The translations under genes and the position numbers were made by a program. Below the pieces are notes generated by a model that was given only the letters and a program-made list of their open reading frames with translations, was not told the origin of the DNA and did not search any database. This document shows, in pieces, positions 29,751-43,237 of a stretch of 64,000 nt of DNA. The DNA is from Aphanomyces cochlioides (taxonomy: Eukaryota; Oomycota; Saprolegniomycetes; Saprolegniales; Verrucalvaceae): contig JAHQRK010000042.1 in assembly GCA_019828595.1 (NCBI GenBank), positions 62,001-126,000 of the forward strand. The letters run 5' to 3'. Numbering within the stretch: position 1 is the stretch's first letter; each line of letters begins with the position of its first letter.

Positions 29751-32654
29751 ATGTCCAACGCCAACAGCTGTTCCGAGCTCCGTGAGACCAACACTCACGG
29801 AGTCACCATCATTCCAGGTATTGTATCACCTCACCCACTTTCGTCGTCCAATCAGGATGGCGGAAGTGGTGTGAGTAATGTCTCTACACCTAACCCTAGG
29901 GCCGAAGTGGAGGTCGAGTTCGACCCCAACAGCGTCTCTGGAGACCAATCTGCGTCTCGCTCCCCCAGCGCTTCACCTGGTGCTCCACTCGCCGGAGTTC
30001 CAGGGGGGGTCAACCTCAGTGGGTCAGTGGTTGACCCCCAGACCACTGTCGTTAACTTGTCTAGCGAAGCCCTCACTCAGGAGGGCGAACCACTGGGGCC
30101 TTGTGCCTGTGGTGGCTGCTTCCCTGGACTCCAATTGGAGTCGATCCCCAGTGAAGGCGGCGAGAAAACGGGGTCCATGCCAGCCCTAGAGGCTACGAGG
30201 GCCCCCCCTATGGGCACACCCTGCGGTTCTGTCTACTTCCCCCAGGGGCCTCTTCGGAGGGGCGGGGGCGGTATCCCGATTTGGGTTCTCGCCGGAGCAA
30301 TGGTGTACCCCAGTCACCGTGCTGCGGGGATGGCATGGATTCCCCTTCTACCCCTGTCACTGGGGGTCTGGCCCCGGCCTTTCTCGTGACCAATGGGACT
30401 GAGCCAGCAGCCACCAACCGCGTCGCCCCCTGTGCTGAGCCTCCTAGAACGGGAGAGGAAGAAGAAAAATCTCAAGAGGACGTGGATATGGTCTCTGGAG
30501 ACGCCGAGGGGAAGGATTCTACTGAAACCGAGGCCTTAACCGACGAGGGAAATACTCAAATTCACTCTGAGGTTGATGGGTCAGGCGACATTAACGGCCA
30601 AGCGAAGCCGTGTGATACTTCTGGAGAAGTTATTCAAGAGGAACAATCGACAAACAAAGACAATGACCAGTCAAATCAAGACATTGTCGACAAATCCGTT
30701 GCTCAAGGAAATGGCGCTGTTGATCCTCCTACCGCGGCAGACAAAATACAAGGCGATCAAGAGCAACAAAACGCTGGAAAGGCCAATCCATGGACGCAAA
30801 AGGCTCCCGGCAAGGATTCAGCTTCGTCCAAGAAAGATTCCAAGCAAGGCAATGCCCCCAAAGGCGCCAAACACCGCAACACTGGTGCTCATGCTGTTGC
30901 CGATGACGATATTGCGCGATGCGAGGCCATGGCGGACGCATTCTACAAAGACTCTGGTGACATGGACGCCTTCATTGAAAACATTTTGCTCACCCCCCAG
31001 TCCCAAGTGTACGAGCTCACAGTCAAGTTGGGCGAAGCCTACAAGGACTGGTCCGAAAAAGTCATCTGCGATCAATTTGTCAAGGAAAATCCTGGTTCGT
31101 TATGGGGCTCCAAATTTCCGAACATTTTGATCCACAAGAAGAACCCACAGACCATTGTGATCTCAAGTTACAACTTGTCTACGTGCGTGGAAATGGGAGG
31201 CACAACGTTTCGACTTGGTGGCAAAGACTTCCTGGTTCCCAAGTACTCGCGTTATGGCAACAACTACTACGTTACGTTCAACAAGGTCAGTCACCCTTCG
31301 ATGGCCAAGGCGATTGTCAAGAAAATGGCTGCATTGACCAAGTCAGTGATAGCAGCATTCAACCCTACTGCTGGTCAGAACATCAAGTCGCCGCATTTGA
31401 GAGTCATTTTCAAGTCGTCTGCGCCTCCTGCAGTGTTGGTGCCAAAATCCGGCGACGCACTACGCGAAATCACCATTACGGATCCGTCGGGTCAGCCTTT
31501 TGTCGTCGTGTTTCAGCACAAGATCGCTGCTCTGAACAAGACATTGCCTCCGTCGATTGTTTCACGACGTGCAGAGGCCAAGGCTGAAAAAGCGAAGGCA
31601 AAAGCGGCCAAGGCAGCGGCAAAATCTCCTCCGTCAGGAGAAAAAGAACCTGAACATGATGGAGACGATCATGATCAAGACCCTGGAACAAATGCGGAAG
31701 GCAAGGCCGACTCAACTGAGGCATCTGGAGATCGTCAAGATGAACAACCACAGCCAACAGCTCCTTCTCATGGCTCTGATGTCGATATGTCTGGTGACAG
31801 CGATCCCCCTAACAACAATGGACAAGACAAACAACAAGAAGATGTGGAAATGTCTACCAACGAATCGCCCGCTCTTGCTCCACCAAGTGAGCAGCCCAAG
31901 AACTCGCTGGACCTTCAATTGGTAACGGGCTACCGGTCTGGACCAGCTCCAAAACGTACTTTGCCTTCGTCCCCACGTTTGGATCCCCTGCCGACATCCA
32001 ACCGTTTTCATATCCTCGAAGAAGACGACGTGGAACTCTCGTTTGAAGACTTTGCAGTGCCTCGAATTATATTGGAAGATTCAAGTGCGCCACGCCCGAA
32101 AAAGACCAAAGGCAAAGCGAAGAAACAACGACTTAACAAGTCTGCTGCAGCCCACCTCGAATTGGCGAAGAAGATCATTCGAGATAAGAAAGTCGAAGGC
32201 AGTATCACCGAATGTCAACGCATTTTGCGAGATGACCCTCAGCTCGTTGCACATGCTATGTACGCACAAGATGAAGACCTCAGTTTGTTTCAGTCACTTG
32301 TTGCAACCAAGACTATTGAGCGCAAGATGGCTTTGTTAAAAGCTCAAGGCAAGCCTCACAACTACAAACATCACGTCAACTTCATGGCTCAATACAAGAT
32401 TCACCCGTCAGAAATCTTGGAAGAATTGACCACGGACATACCAGAGATCAAGCGCATCCTCTTTGCACTTGCTACGATTGACTTATTCCTCTCAAATCGG
32501 GCCCCAGACCTCTACACAAACTCGGAGGCACTGACTGTTCTATTGAACCAAGAAGCAACAAGATTGCCTGACACCAACTGCTTGACGGACTGGTCGCTGT
32601 TTGCTTTGATCGAAAACTTCAGCGACAATCTCGAGAAGTTCACTTTGCCGGCTC
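29751..32654 (+). pseudogene. ORF1 of copy J, 5' piece with a frameshift
   Basis: ATG at 29751. The C run at 30239-30243 has five C where most copies have six, a -1 frameshift near residue 163; the first frame then stops at 30389. After the shift the normal ORF1 sequence is open again. At 32654 (after A968) copy L entered; the end of this ORF1 is at 43011-43159. J carries NSCSELRE, AQGNGAVDPPTA and PRIILEDSS. Confidence 0.92.
32640..32654. repeat. TSD of copy L, left copy (15 bp)
   Basis: tcactttgccggctc at 32640-32654 is repeated after the 3' end of L at 43011-43025. A third copy at 35610-35624 exists because the J-L junction was duplicated with unit K. Confidence 0.93.
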
Positions 32655-32658
32655 TCAG

Positions 32659-35628
32659 ACTTCCGAATTTGCCTCGTACCCCTCAAGTCAAGAAGTTATC
32701 AAGTGCCGCCGCGCTCAAAATGTCCAACGCCAACTGCTGTTCCGAGCTTCGTGAGACCAACACTCACGGAGTCACCATCATTCCAGGTATTGTATCACCT
32801 CACCCACTTTCGTCGTCCAATCAGGATGGCGGAAGTGGTGTGAGTAATGTCTCTACACCTAACCCTAGGGCCGAAGTGGAGGTCGAGTTCGACCCCAACA
32901 GCGTCTCTGGAGACCAATCTGCGTCTCGCTCCACCAGCGCTTCACCTGGTGCTCCACTCGCCGGAGTTCCAGGGGGGGTCAACCTCAGTGGGTCAGTGGT
33001 TGACCCCCAGACCACTGTCGTTAACTTGTCTAGCGAAGCCCTCACTCAGGAGGGCGAACCACTGGGGCCTTGTGCCTGTGGTGGCTGCTTCCCTGGACTC
33101 CAATTGGAGTCGATCCCCAGTGAAGGCGGCGAGAAAACGGGGTCCATGCCAGCCCTAGAGGCTACGAGGGCCCCCCCTATGGGCACACCCTGCGGTTCTG
33201 TCTACTTCCCCCCAGGGGCCTCTTCGGAGGGGCGGGGGCGGTATCCCGATTTGGGTTCTCGCCGGAGCAATGGTGTACCCCAGTCACCGTGCTGCGGGGA
33301 TGGCATGGATTCCCCTTCTACCCCTGTCACTGGGGGTCTGGCCCCGGCCTTTCTCGTGACCAATGGGACTGAGCCAGCAGCCACCAACCGCGTCGCCCCC
33401 TGTGCTGAGCCTCCTAGAACGGGAGAGGAAGAAGAAAAATCTCAAGAGGACGTGGATATGGTCTCTGGAGACGCCGAGGGGAAGGATTCTACTGAAACCG
33501 AAGCCTTAACCGACGAGGGAAATACTCAAATTCACTCGGAGGTTGATGGGTCAGGCGACATTAACGGCCAAGCGAAGCCGTGTGATACTTCTGGAGAAGT
33601 TATTCAAGAGGAACAATCGACAAACAAAGACAATGACCAGTCAAATCAAGACATTGTCGACAAATCCGTTGCTCACGGAAATGGCGCTGTTGACCCTCCT
33701 TCCGCGGCAGACAAAATACAAGGCGATCAAGAGCAACAAAACGCTGAAAAGGCCAATCCATGGACGCAAAAGGCTCCCGGCAAGGATTCAGCTTCGTCCA
33801 AGAAAGATTCCAAGCAAGGCAATGCTCCCAAAGGCGCAAAACATCGCAACACTGGTGCTCATGCTGTTGCCGATGACGATATTGCGCGATGCGAGGCCAT
33901 GGCGGACGCATTCTACAAAGACTCTGGTGACATGGACGCCTTCATTGAAAACATTTTGCTCACCCCCCAGTCCCAAGTGTACGAGCTCACAGTCAAGTTG
34001 GGCGAAGCCTACAAGGACTGGTCCGAAAAAGTCATCTGCGATCAATTTGTCAAGGAAAATCCTGGTTCGTTATGGGGCTCCAAATTTCCGAACATTTTGA
34101 TCCACAAGAAGAACCCACAGACCATTGTGATCTCAAGTTACAACTTGTCTACGTGCGTGGAAATGGGAGGCACAACGTTTCGACTTGGTGGCAAAGATTT
34201 CCTGGTTCCCAAGTACTCGCGTTATGGCAACAACTACTACGTTACGTTCAACAAGGTCAGTCACCCTTCGATGGCCAAGGCGATTGTCAAGAAAATGGCT
34301 GCATTGACCAAGTCAGTGATAGCAGCATTCAACCCTACTGCTGGTCAGAACATCAAGTCGCCGCATTTGAGAGTCATTTTCAAGTCGTCTGCGCCTCCTG
34401 CAGTGCTGGTGCCAAAATCCGGCGACGCACTACGCGAAATCACCATTACGGATCCGTCGGGTCAGCCTTTTGTCGTCGTGTTTCAGCACAAGATCGCTGC
34501 TCTGAACAAGACATTGCCTCCGTCGATTGTTTCACGACGTGCAGAGGCCAAGGCTGAAAAAGCGAAGGCAAAAGCGGCCAAGGCAGCGGCAAAATCTCCT
34601 CCGTCAGGAGAAAAAGAACCTGAACATGATGGAGACGATCATGATCAAGACCCTGGAACAAATGCGGAAGGCAAGGCCGACTCAACTGAGGCATCTGGAG
34701 ATCGTCAAGATGAACAACCACAGCCTACAGCTCCTTCTCATGGCTCTGATGTCGATATGTCTGGTGACAGCGATCCCCCTAACAACAATGGACAAGACAA
34801 ACAACAAGAAGATGTGGAAATGTCTACCAACGAATCGCCCGCTCTTGCTCCACCAAGTGAGCAGCCCAAGAACTCGCTGGACCTTCAATTGGTAACGGGC
34901 TACCGGTCTGGACCAGCTCCAAAACGTACTTTGCCTTCGTCCCCACGTTTGGATCCCCTGCCGACATCCAACCGTTTTCATATCCTCGAAGAAGACGACG
35001 TGGAACTCTCGTTTGAAGACTTTGCAGTGCCTCGAATTATATTGGAAGATTCAAGTGCGCCACGCCCGAAAAAGACCAAAGGCAAAGCGAAGAAACAACG
35101 ACTTAACAAGTCTGCTGCAGCCCACCTCGAATTGGCGAAGAAGATCATTCGAGATAAGAAAGTCGAAGGCAGTATCACCGAATGTCAACGCATTTTGCGA
35201 GATGACCCTCAGCTCGTTGCACATGCTATGTACGCACAAGATGAAGACCTCAGTTTGTTTCAGTCACTTGTTGCAACCAAGACTATTGAGCGCAAGATGG
35301 CTTTGTTAAAAGCTCAAGGCAAGCCTCACAACTACAAACATCACGTCAACTTCATGGCTCAATACAAGATTCACCCGTCAGAAATCTTGGAAGAATTGAC
35401 CACGGACATACCAGAGATCAAGCGCATCCTCTTTGCACTTGCTACGATTGACTTATTCCTCTCAAATCGGGCCCCAGACCTCTACACAAACTCGGAGGCA
35501 CTGACTGTTCTATTGAACCAAGAAGCAACAAGATTGCCTGACACCAACTGCTTGACGGACTGGTCGCTGTTTGCTTTGATCGAAAACTTCAGCGACAATC
35601 TCGAGAAGTTCACTTTGCCGGCTCTCAG
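32659..35628 (+). repeat. unit K: 2,970-bp tandem duplication, L-like 5' part and J-like 3' part
   Basis: K begins with an element 5' end (32659) and ends at the same ORF1 position and same junction bases (tcag) as J does at 32655-32658. Its first part carries L variants (NCCSELRE, AHGNGAVDPPSA, cagcctacag at 34721-34730). Its last part carries J variants (attata at 35037-35042, giving PRIILEDSS; gataag; gatgaccct). The switch lies between about 34727 and 35039. The length is 990 codons exactly, so the frame continues. This fits unequal crossing over between J and L rather than a separate insertion. Confidence 0.85.
32720..35628 (+). CDS. ORF1 of unit K, open, fused in frame to J upstream and L downstream
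   Basis: ATG at 32720, residues 1-968 of ORF1, no frameshift (seven G and six C in the runs that are mutated in L and J). There is no ORF1 stop: the frame passes through tcag and the leader of L into L ORF1 until 35974. The whole open frame 30281-35974 thus holds three ORF1 units. Whether it is ever translated is unknown. Confidence 0.85.
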
Positions 35629-35689
35629 ACTTCCGAATTTGCCTCGTACCCCTCAAGTCAAGAAGTTATCAAGTGCCGCCGCGCTCAAA

Positions 35690-38600
35690 ATGTCCAACGC
35701 CAACTGCTGTTCCGAGCTTCGTGAGACCAACACTCACGGAGTCACCATCATTCCAGGTATTGTATCACCTCACCCACTTTCGTCGTCCAATCAGGATGGC
35801 GGAAGTGGTGTGAGTAATGTCTCTACACCTAACCCTAGGGCCGAAGTGGAGGTCGAGTTCGACCCCAACAGCGTCTCTGGAGACCAATCTGCGTCTCGCT
35901 CCACCAGCGCTTCACCTGGTGCTCCACTCGCCGGAGTTCCAGGGGGGGGTCAACCTCAGTGGGTCAGTGGTTGACCCCCAGACCACTGTCGTTAACTTGT
36001 CTAGCGAAGCCCTCACTCAGGAGGGCGAACCACTGGGGCCTTGTGCCTGTGGTGGCTGCTTCCCTGGACTCCAATTGGAGTCGATCCCCAGTGAAGGCGG
36101 CGAGAAAACGGGGTCCATGCCAGCCCTAGAGGCTACGAGGGCCCCCCCTATGGGCACACCCTGCGGTTCTGTCTACTTCCCCCCAGGGGCCTCTTCGGAG
36201 GGGCGGGGGCGGTATCCCGATTTGGGTTCTCGCCGGAGCAATGGTGTACCCCAGTCACCGTGCTGCGGGGATGGCATGGATTCCCCTTCTACCCCTGTCA
36301 CTGGGGGTCTGGCCCCGGCCTTTCTCGTGACCAATGGGACTGAGCCAGCAGCCACCAACCGCGTCGCCCCCTGTGCTGAGCCTCCTAGAACGGGAGAGGA
36401 AGAAGAAAAATCTCAAGAGGACGTGGATATGGTCTCTGGAGACGCCGAGGGGAAGGATTCTACTGAAACCGAAGCCTTAACCGACGAGGGAAATACTCAA
36501 ATTCACTCGGAGGTTGATGGGTCAGGCGACATTAACGGCCAAGCGAAGCCGTGTGATACTTCTGGAGAAGTTATTCAAGAGGAACAATCGACAAACAAAG
36601 ACAATGACCAGTCAAATCAAGACATTGTCGACAAATCCGTTGCTCACGGAAATGGCGCTGTTGACCCTCCTTCCGCGGCAGACAAAATACAAGGCGATCA
36701 AGAGCAACAAAACGCTGAAAAGGCCAATCCATGGACGCAAAAGACTCCCGGCAAGGATTCAGCTTCGTCCAAGAAAGATTCCAAGCAAGGCAATGCTCCC
36801 AAAGGCGCAAAACATCGCAACACTGGTGCTCATGCTGTTGCCGATGACGATATTGCGCGATGCGAGGCCATGGCGGACGCATTCTACAAAGACTCTGGTG
36901 ACATGGACGCCTTCATTGAAAACATTTTGCTCACCCCCAGTCCCAAGTGTACGAGCTCACAGTCAAGTTGGGCGAAGCCTACAAGGACTGGTCCGAAAAA
37001 GTCATCTGCGATCAATTTGTCAAGGAAAATCCTGGTTCGTTATGGGGCTCCAAATTTCCGAACATTTTGATCCACAAGAAGAACCCACAGACCATTGTGA
37101 TCTCAAGTTACAACTTGTCTACGTGCGTGGAAATGGGAGGCACAACGTTTCGACTTGGTGGCAAAGATTTCCTGGTTCCCAAGTACTCGCGTTATGGCAA
37201 CAACTACTACGTTACGTTCAACAAGGTCAGTCACCCTTCGATGGCCAAGGCGATTGTCAAGAAAATGGCTGCATTGACCAAGTCAGTGATAGCAGCATTC
37301 AACCCTACTGCTGGTCAGAACATCAAGTCGCCGCATTTGAGAGTCATTTTCAAGTCGTCTGCGCCTCCTGCAGTGCTGGTGCCAAAATCCGGCGACGCAC
37401 TACGCGAAATCACCATTACGGATCCGTCGGGTCAGCCTTTTGTCGTCGTGTTTCAGCACAAGATCGCTGCTCTGAACAAGACATTGCCTCCGTCGATTGT
37501 TTCACGACGTGCAGAGGCCAAGGCTGAAAAAGCGAAGGCAAAAGCGGCCAAGGCAGCGGCAAAATCTCCTCCGTCAGGAGAAAAAGAACCTGAACATGAT
37601 GGAGACGATCATGATCAAGACCCTGGAACAAATGCGGAAGGCAAGGCCGACTCAACTGAGGCATCTGGAGATCGTCAAGATGAACAACCACAGCCTACAG
37701 CTCCTTCTCATGGCTCTGATGTCGATATGTCTGGTGACAGCGATCCCCCTAACAACAATGGACAAGACAAACAACAAGAAGATGTGGAAATGTCTACCAA
37801 CGAATCGCCCGCTCTTGCTCCACCAAGTGAGCAGCCCAAGAACTCGCTGGACCTTCAATTGGTAACGGGCTACCGGTCTGGACCAGCTCCAAAACGTACT
37901 TTGCCTTCGTCCCCACGTTTGGATCCCCTGCCGACATCCAACCGTTTTCATATCCTCGAAGAAGACGACGTGGAACTCTCGTTTGAAGACTTTGCAGTGC
38001 CTCGAATTGTATTGGAAGATTCAAGTGCGCCACGCCCGAAAAAGACCAAAGGCAAAGCGAAGAAACAACGACTTAACAAGTCTGCTGCAGCCCACCTCGA
38101 ATTGGCGAAGAAGATCATTCGAGACAAGAAAGTCGAAGGCAGTATCACCGAATGTCAACGCATTTTGCGAGATGATCCTCAGCTCGTTGCACATGCTATG
38201 TACGCACAAGATGAAGACCTCAGTTTGTTTCAGTCACTTGTTGCAACCAAGACTATTGAGCGCAAGATGGCTTTGTTAAAAGCTCAAGGCAAGCCTCACA
38301 ACTACAAACATCACGTCAACTTCATGGCTCAATACAAGATTCACCCGTCAGAAATCTTGGAAGAATTGACCACGGACATACCAGAGATCAAGCGCATCCT
38401 CTTTGCACTTGCTACGATTGACTTATTCCTCTCAAATCGGGCCCCAGACCTCTACACAAACTCGGAGGCACTGACTGTTCTATTGAACCAAGAAGCAACA
38501 AGATTGCCTGACACCAACTGCTTGACGGACTGGTCGCTGTTTGCTTTGATCGAAAACTTCAGCGACAATCTCGAGAAGTTCACTTTGCCGGCTCCCGTCT

Positions 38601-38728
38601 TGTCGGCCATCTCGATGCTCAAAAGCATCACCAACAATTACCACATCGACGAGCTCTGCAGCAAAGCTCACCACTCCATGAACGCCGACGAAATTGATCC
38701 CCTCGATTTGGAGGACGATCAACTCTAA
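35690..38728 (+). pseudogene. ORF1 of copy L, two frameshifts
   Basis: ATG at 35690, TAA at 38726-38728. The G run at 35942-35949 has eight G (others seven), and the C run at 36934-36938 has five C (others six). Translation from the ATG stops at 35974. The middle third is open in the shifted frame and the end is back in the original frame. Confidence 0.93.
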
Positions 38729-38806
38729 GGCTTCTATCCCCTGCTTCAATCCATTTCAACCTCCCCTCTGACCCCTCCATTCTACTCATTTTCATCTGTA
38801 CTCGTG

Positions 38807-41800
38807 ATGAGTGACAACAACTTCTCCGATGTCCCAACTGAACTCGTGGACTGGGACCCACAAATCATCTCCCTCAACACCAATGGCTTCTCCAACAGTC
38901 ATCGGTACATCCTCGACAAACTATCAAGTGTTCACGACGTTTCCTTTATCCAAGAAACCCGTTTCCGCACGCCAAGTCTCCACGACCGTGTTGCGTTCCA
39001 TTGGCAACGCATCACAAACCACGAAGGCTCTTTGTTCTTTGAAGAGCCTATTTACCCTGAAGTATCCACGTCGCCAGCCACTGGAGGTCTGGCTACGTTG
39101 ATACATCCTCACTCTCCTTTGAAGAACGCCACTCAAGTCCCTCATGACAACCCAGTGCTTCGTGGTCGTTATCTACAAGTGCGATGTACTCTGGGTCCAC
39201 TGACAGTCGTTCTCCACAATATCTATGCGCCGGCAGCCTTCCAACAACGAGCAAGTTACTTCGAAGAATTGCCACGCGACTTTCCTCCACATGCGCTCCA
39301 CATTGTTGGAGGAGATTTCAACTGCACTCTCAACAAAGATTTGGATTCGTTGAGACCCAGTACCTCCACCATGGCCGGCACCCTTCAACTGGAACAATGG
39401 ATGCACAGTTTGTCTCTGGTGGATCTGTTTCGCCGTCAAAACCCCGTGGCAAGAACCTTCACAAGTCCCACACTCACCAACCGACTCGACTACATCTTTT
39501 GTTCGTCCACCTTGGCGGGTCTTCGTCATTGGAAGGCGACGCACATGCCACACGTTCCACAGGCTGACCACGTGGCTTGTCGTATCATCACAAAGCGTCA
39601 AACATTGCGCCATGGCTCTGGATCATGGAAAGCTCCAACTTGGCTACTTCGTCTCTGCCACGAGCGGCCGAGATTGTTCATGGATGTCTGGATCGATTTT
39701 TGGACAAGTCTCCAACATTCCACAATATCTCCAAGGCCTACGACATGCTGGTCAATGATATCCGCTCCCAACTCAAAGAATTCCATTCTCAACGATTGGA
39801 GAAACAACGTCTGCCGTTGAAGAAGTTAGCTGTCGAGATCGCTTCGCTTTTGCAAGTCCCCAACATGCGTCAAGATTCAGTGCTGGTGGATCGAGTGCGA
39901 GACCTTCAAAAGCAAATTCACGAGCTGCAAGATCGAGACAAGCAGTTTCGTCAAGACCAGGCGTTCCAACTTCACTTGTATAAAGCAGAGCGCTCGTCCA
40001 AGTTCCACTTCATGTCCCCTGTCCCTACCCCCTTGAAGAAGACAGTCTTCAAAGAGTTGGTGGATGTCAATGGAAATGTTGTCTCCAATCAACAAGGCAT
40101 GTCTGACGTCCTGGTCGACTACTACAAGGACTTGTTTGCAGCTCCCGAGGTGCAGCGATTTGGAGACGAAGTGTCGTCATTTCTGACCCCATTGACTCGA
40201 CACAAGCAACTGCCAGAGCAAGCCCAGAAAGAGCTGTCGGCTCCCTTGCGCGCCAACGAGTTCTATCATGCTATTCGACACAGCAGTTCGAACTCAGCGC
40301 CAGGTCCCAACGCTCTGCCATTCGAAGTCCTCAAACTTGCACCTCACAAGTGGTCGTTGGTATTGGAGCTGCTATTCACACACCAGCTCCATTCTCACCC
40401 TCGCTTGACTCCCATGCAACTTGTCAGTACGCTGGTGTTGCTGCACAAGAAAGGCCCCAAGTCACAAGCCAAGAACTATCGGCCCATTAGCCTACTCAAC
40501 ACGGATGTGAAAATCCTGACGAGTATTCTGGCTTATCGACTCCAGCGCCACATTCGACACATCATCCACCCGGACCAGCAAGGCTTTATCCGTCGAAGCA
40601 ATATCCAAACCAATATTGCACGACTGGATGACATGCTGCACCACATCAAACTACACAGTCCGTCCTCGATGGTGGCACTGCTTGACTTTGAGAAAGCTTT
40701 TGATCGCGTGGACCACGCGTACTTGCTCCGCGTCCTCCGTCACTATGGCTTTCCCGAAACCTTTGTTGACATGGTTCGCGTACTGTACTCGGGCCGCAAG
40801 TCTCGCATCTTGGTGAACGGCTTCTTGTCCAAGCCAGTTCACATCTCACGCGGTGTGTTGCAAGGTGATCCACTGTCGCCACTTCTGTTTGTGATCGCTT
40901 TGGAACCGATGTGCCAACTCCTACGGCAACACTCCAACTATGGCATCAAGTGTGGGGATCGCTACCACACTGGGAGTTACTTTGCCGACGACTCGCAACT
41001 CTATGCGGCAAATGAGACGTGCCTCCACCGGCAGCTTGCATTGGTTCAAACCTTTTGCGACAAGTCTGGTTTCCGACTCAACGTAGACAAGACCCAAATT
41101 CTGACCTACAGCCAGTTGAATGGGAACCTTGCCTCACTACAAGTTACTTCCGACAGTCCCGTGAAGGCTCTTGGTATCTTGGTTGCGCCCAATCTTTCTC
41201 CATTGGCACGTTTCAATTACGTGTTTGAGAAGTTTGTGGCTCGCTTGTCTTTGTGGCTCTACAAGGCTCGAACCATGGCCGGAAAAGTCACTATCCTGCA
41301 CAGCATATGTCTGCCTGTGTTATGGTACCAACTGGCTTTTGTCCCTGCCGACAAAGACCTGGCCAAAAAGATCGACAAGGCCATGCTTCAATTTATGCAT
41401 GGTGAAGAAATCAACCCATCCTCCTCTGTCCATGGCCTCCGTTTGATCAAAAAGGAGATCCTATTCATGCCGAAGAAGTCCGGTGGCTTAGGCCTGCACC
41501 ATGCACTTGCTTTATGGCAACAACACAACCGCTCTGTCATGATCAGATGCATTCAAGCCATCACCACCCCACCCCGCAAGTCTGCCATGTCCGCCTGGAT
41601 TACGCCGGGCTATACTCTCCTCGAGAAGGCTTTTCATCCATGGGGTTCCCCCCGAGATCTCCTCTTGGCAAATGGCTCTTCTGCATTCATCAGACAACTG
41701 TACAAGAATCCCAATATCACTCCAATGTGGAAAGCCTTATTGAGTAGCTGGTTTGAATCCCGCTGGACTCCGTACGGCTGTCCAAATCACATCTCATCTT

Positions 41801-42864
41801 TGGATGTTCCCCTTTGGCACAACTCGTATCTGCCTGGACTCGAAGACCTATACGATCAGTGCTCTACATCGACGCAAGACCAAGCCAATGTATTGGCTTC
41901 GCTTCACATCACGAAGTTGTCGCATTTGTTGACTCCGTGTCAGCGAGTTTGGCCAGCTTCGATCTTGTTCGACAAAATCAACCGTGCCTGCCGCCAAGCC
42001 AATTTTGTCCCTCCAACGAAACAATGGATCTCAATCTTGGTGACCAAGTTATCACGATTGTTTGAGATTGTTTCTGAAGAGGATGCTCCCGTGTTCCACT
42101 TGCCGACGCCAAGCTCTGAATGGATGGAATGGCACTGGATGATTCACCCTGACTCGAGTCCGATCTTGTTGGCGCTTGCGACTTCGAAATCGGCTAAGAT
42201 CAGAGCTTCTCCAGCTGTCAGCTCGTCCATTCTTCCTACCAAGCATCTCAACCTGCCATCCAACTTTTATGAAGACCCCAAGCGCCTTACCCAACTTGCC
42301 GCCTTCCTCCAACCCGACCACATTCTCCCTCGATATGGAGAGTTCATTTTCAAGACCCTTCTCCGCGCCAACGCCATGCAATATCTGTTTCAGTACCAAG
42401 ACCCCAAGCCGACGTGTGTCTTCTGTCGTGTCAATGAGACGTACGAGCATTTCCTGTTCTCTTGTGGATATGGTCAATCTGTTTGGTATTTCTTCAAGGC
42501 GATCCAGCGACTGCTCGAGTGTTCCTTTCCGTCCACGTGTCTGGAAATGTTCTACGAGACGCCCAAGCCGTCCGATGGATACTACATCCGTGGCTATCTG
42601 AAGATCTGGCCGATTGTCCGAGCCTGCGTGTATTATCAAATATGGCTCCAACGTGCCGATCGCACCTTTCGACCCGACCTCACAGCGAAGAGTCCGATGG
42701 AAGTTGCCATTCATGCTGCCTCTTTGATCAAGCTACATCTACAACAGCTCCTGGTTGATCTCCCTCTCAAGAAGGGATACACCAAGGTATTCAATGTGCT
42801 CAAGCATCTATCTTCGGACCCCTGGTTACGTCAACACATCATTCCTAACAGCGTCGTTTCATGA
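38807..42864 (+). pseudogene. ORF2 of copy L, one frameshift
   Basis: ATG at 38807, TGA at 42862-42864. At 39655-39657 'ctg' replaces a single 'a' (RLPRAAE region, about residue 283), a +2 change that ends the frame at 39820. The endonuclease is complete before the break. The reverse transcriptase and zinc knuckle are open after it. Confidence 0.93.
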
Positions 42865-43010
42865 GAGAGCTGACGGCTCACTCACTTCATCTCCTGTTCA
42901 ATGACCACTTTGCCATATTCTGTTTTCCAAATTCTATTTATACAGTACGAGGCAAATTAGTAAGTCATTAGGGCCTTTGCTCAAAAATAAGGTTAATACA
43001 ACTCATTTAA

Positions 43011-43159
43011 TCACTTTGCCGGCTCCCGTCTTGTCGGCCATCTCGATGCTCAAAAGCATCACCAACAATTACCACATCGACGAGCTCTGCAGCAAAGCTC
43101 ACCACTCCATGAACGCCGACGAAATTGATCCCCTCGATTTGGAGGACGATCAACTCTAA
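43011..43159 (+). pseudogene. ORF1 of copy J, 3' piece
   Basis: Begins with the right TSD of L and gives the end of ORF1 (LPAPVLSAISMLKS to DLEDDQL, TAA at 43157-43159). It continues J ORF1 from 32654. Confidence 0.9.
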
Positions 43160-43237
43160 GGCTTCTATCCCCTGCTTCAATCCATTTCAACCTCCCCTCT
43201 GACCCCTCCATTCTACTCATTTTCATCTGTACTCGTG

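Larger units (their letters stand above)
35629..43010 (+). mobile_element. LINE copy L, full length (7,382 bp), defective
   Basis: Complete 5' and 3' ends and a 15-bp TSD. The 2-bp excess over 7,380 is explained by three indels: +1 in ORF1, -1 in ORF1 and +2 in ORF2. The 5' junction bases tcag resemble those of copy Q. Inserted in J ORF1 after codon 968. Confidence 0.93.
29690..43159 (+). mobile_element. LINE copy J, 5'-complete, split by K/L; 3' part fused to I
   Basis: The 5' end is at 29690 inside copy I ORF2 (one extra t at 29689). J ORF1 runs to 32654, is interrupted by the K duplication and copy L, and resumes at 43011-43159. Downstream ORF2 sequence cannot be divided safely between J and I, because the 3' end with J's own TSD is missing. 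The end coordinate given here is therefore the ORF1 stop. Confidence 0.82.

Noticed and set aside
32659..35628. K as an independent retrotransposon insertion
   Set aside because: It has no 3' end and its right boundary copies the J-L junction exactly, which fits duplication by recombination.
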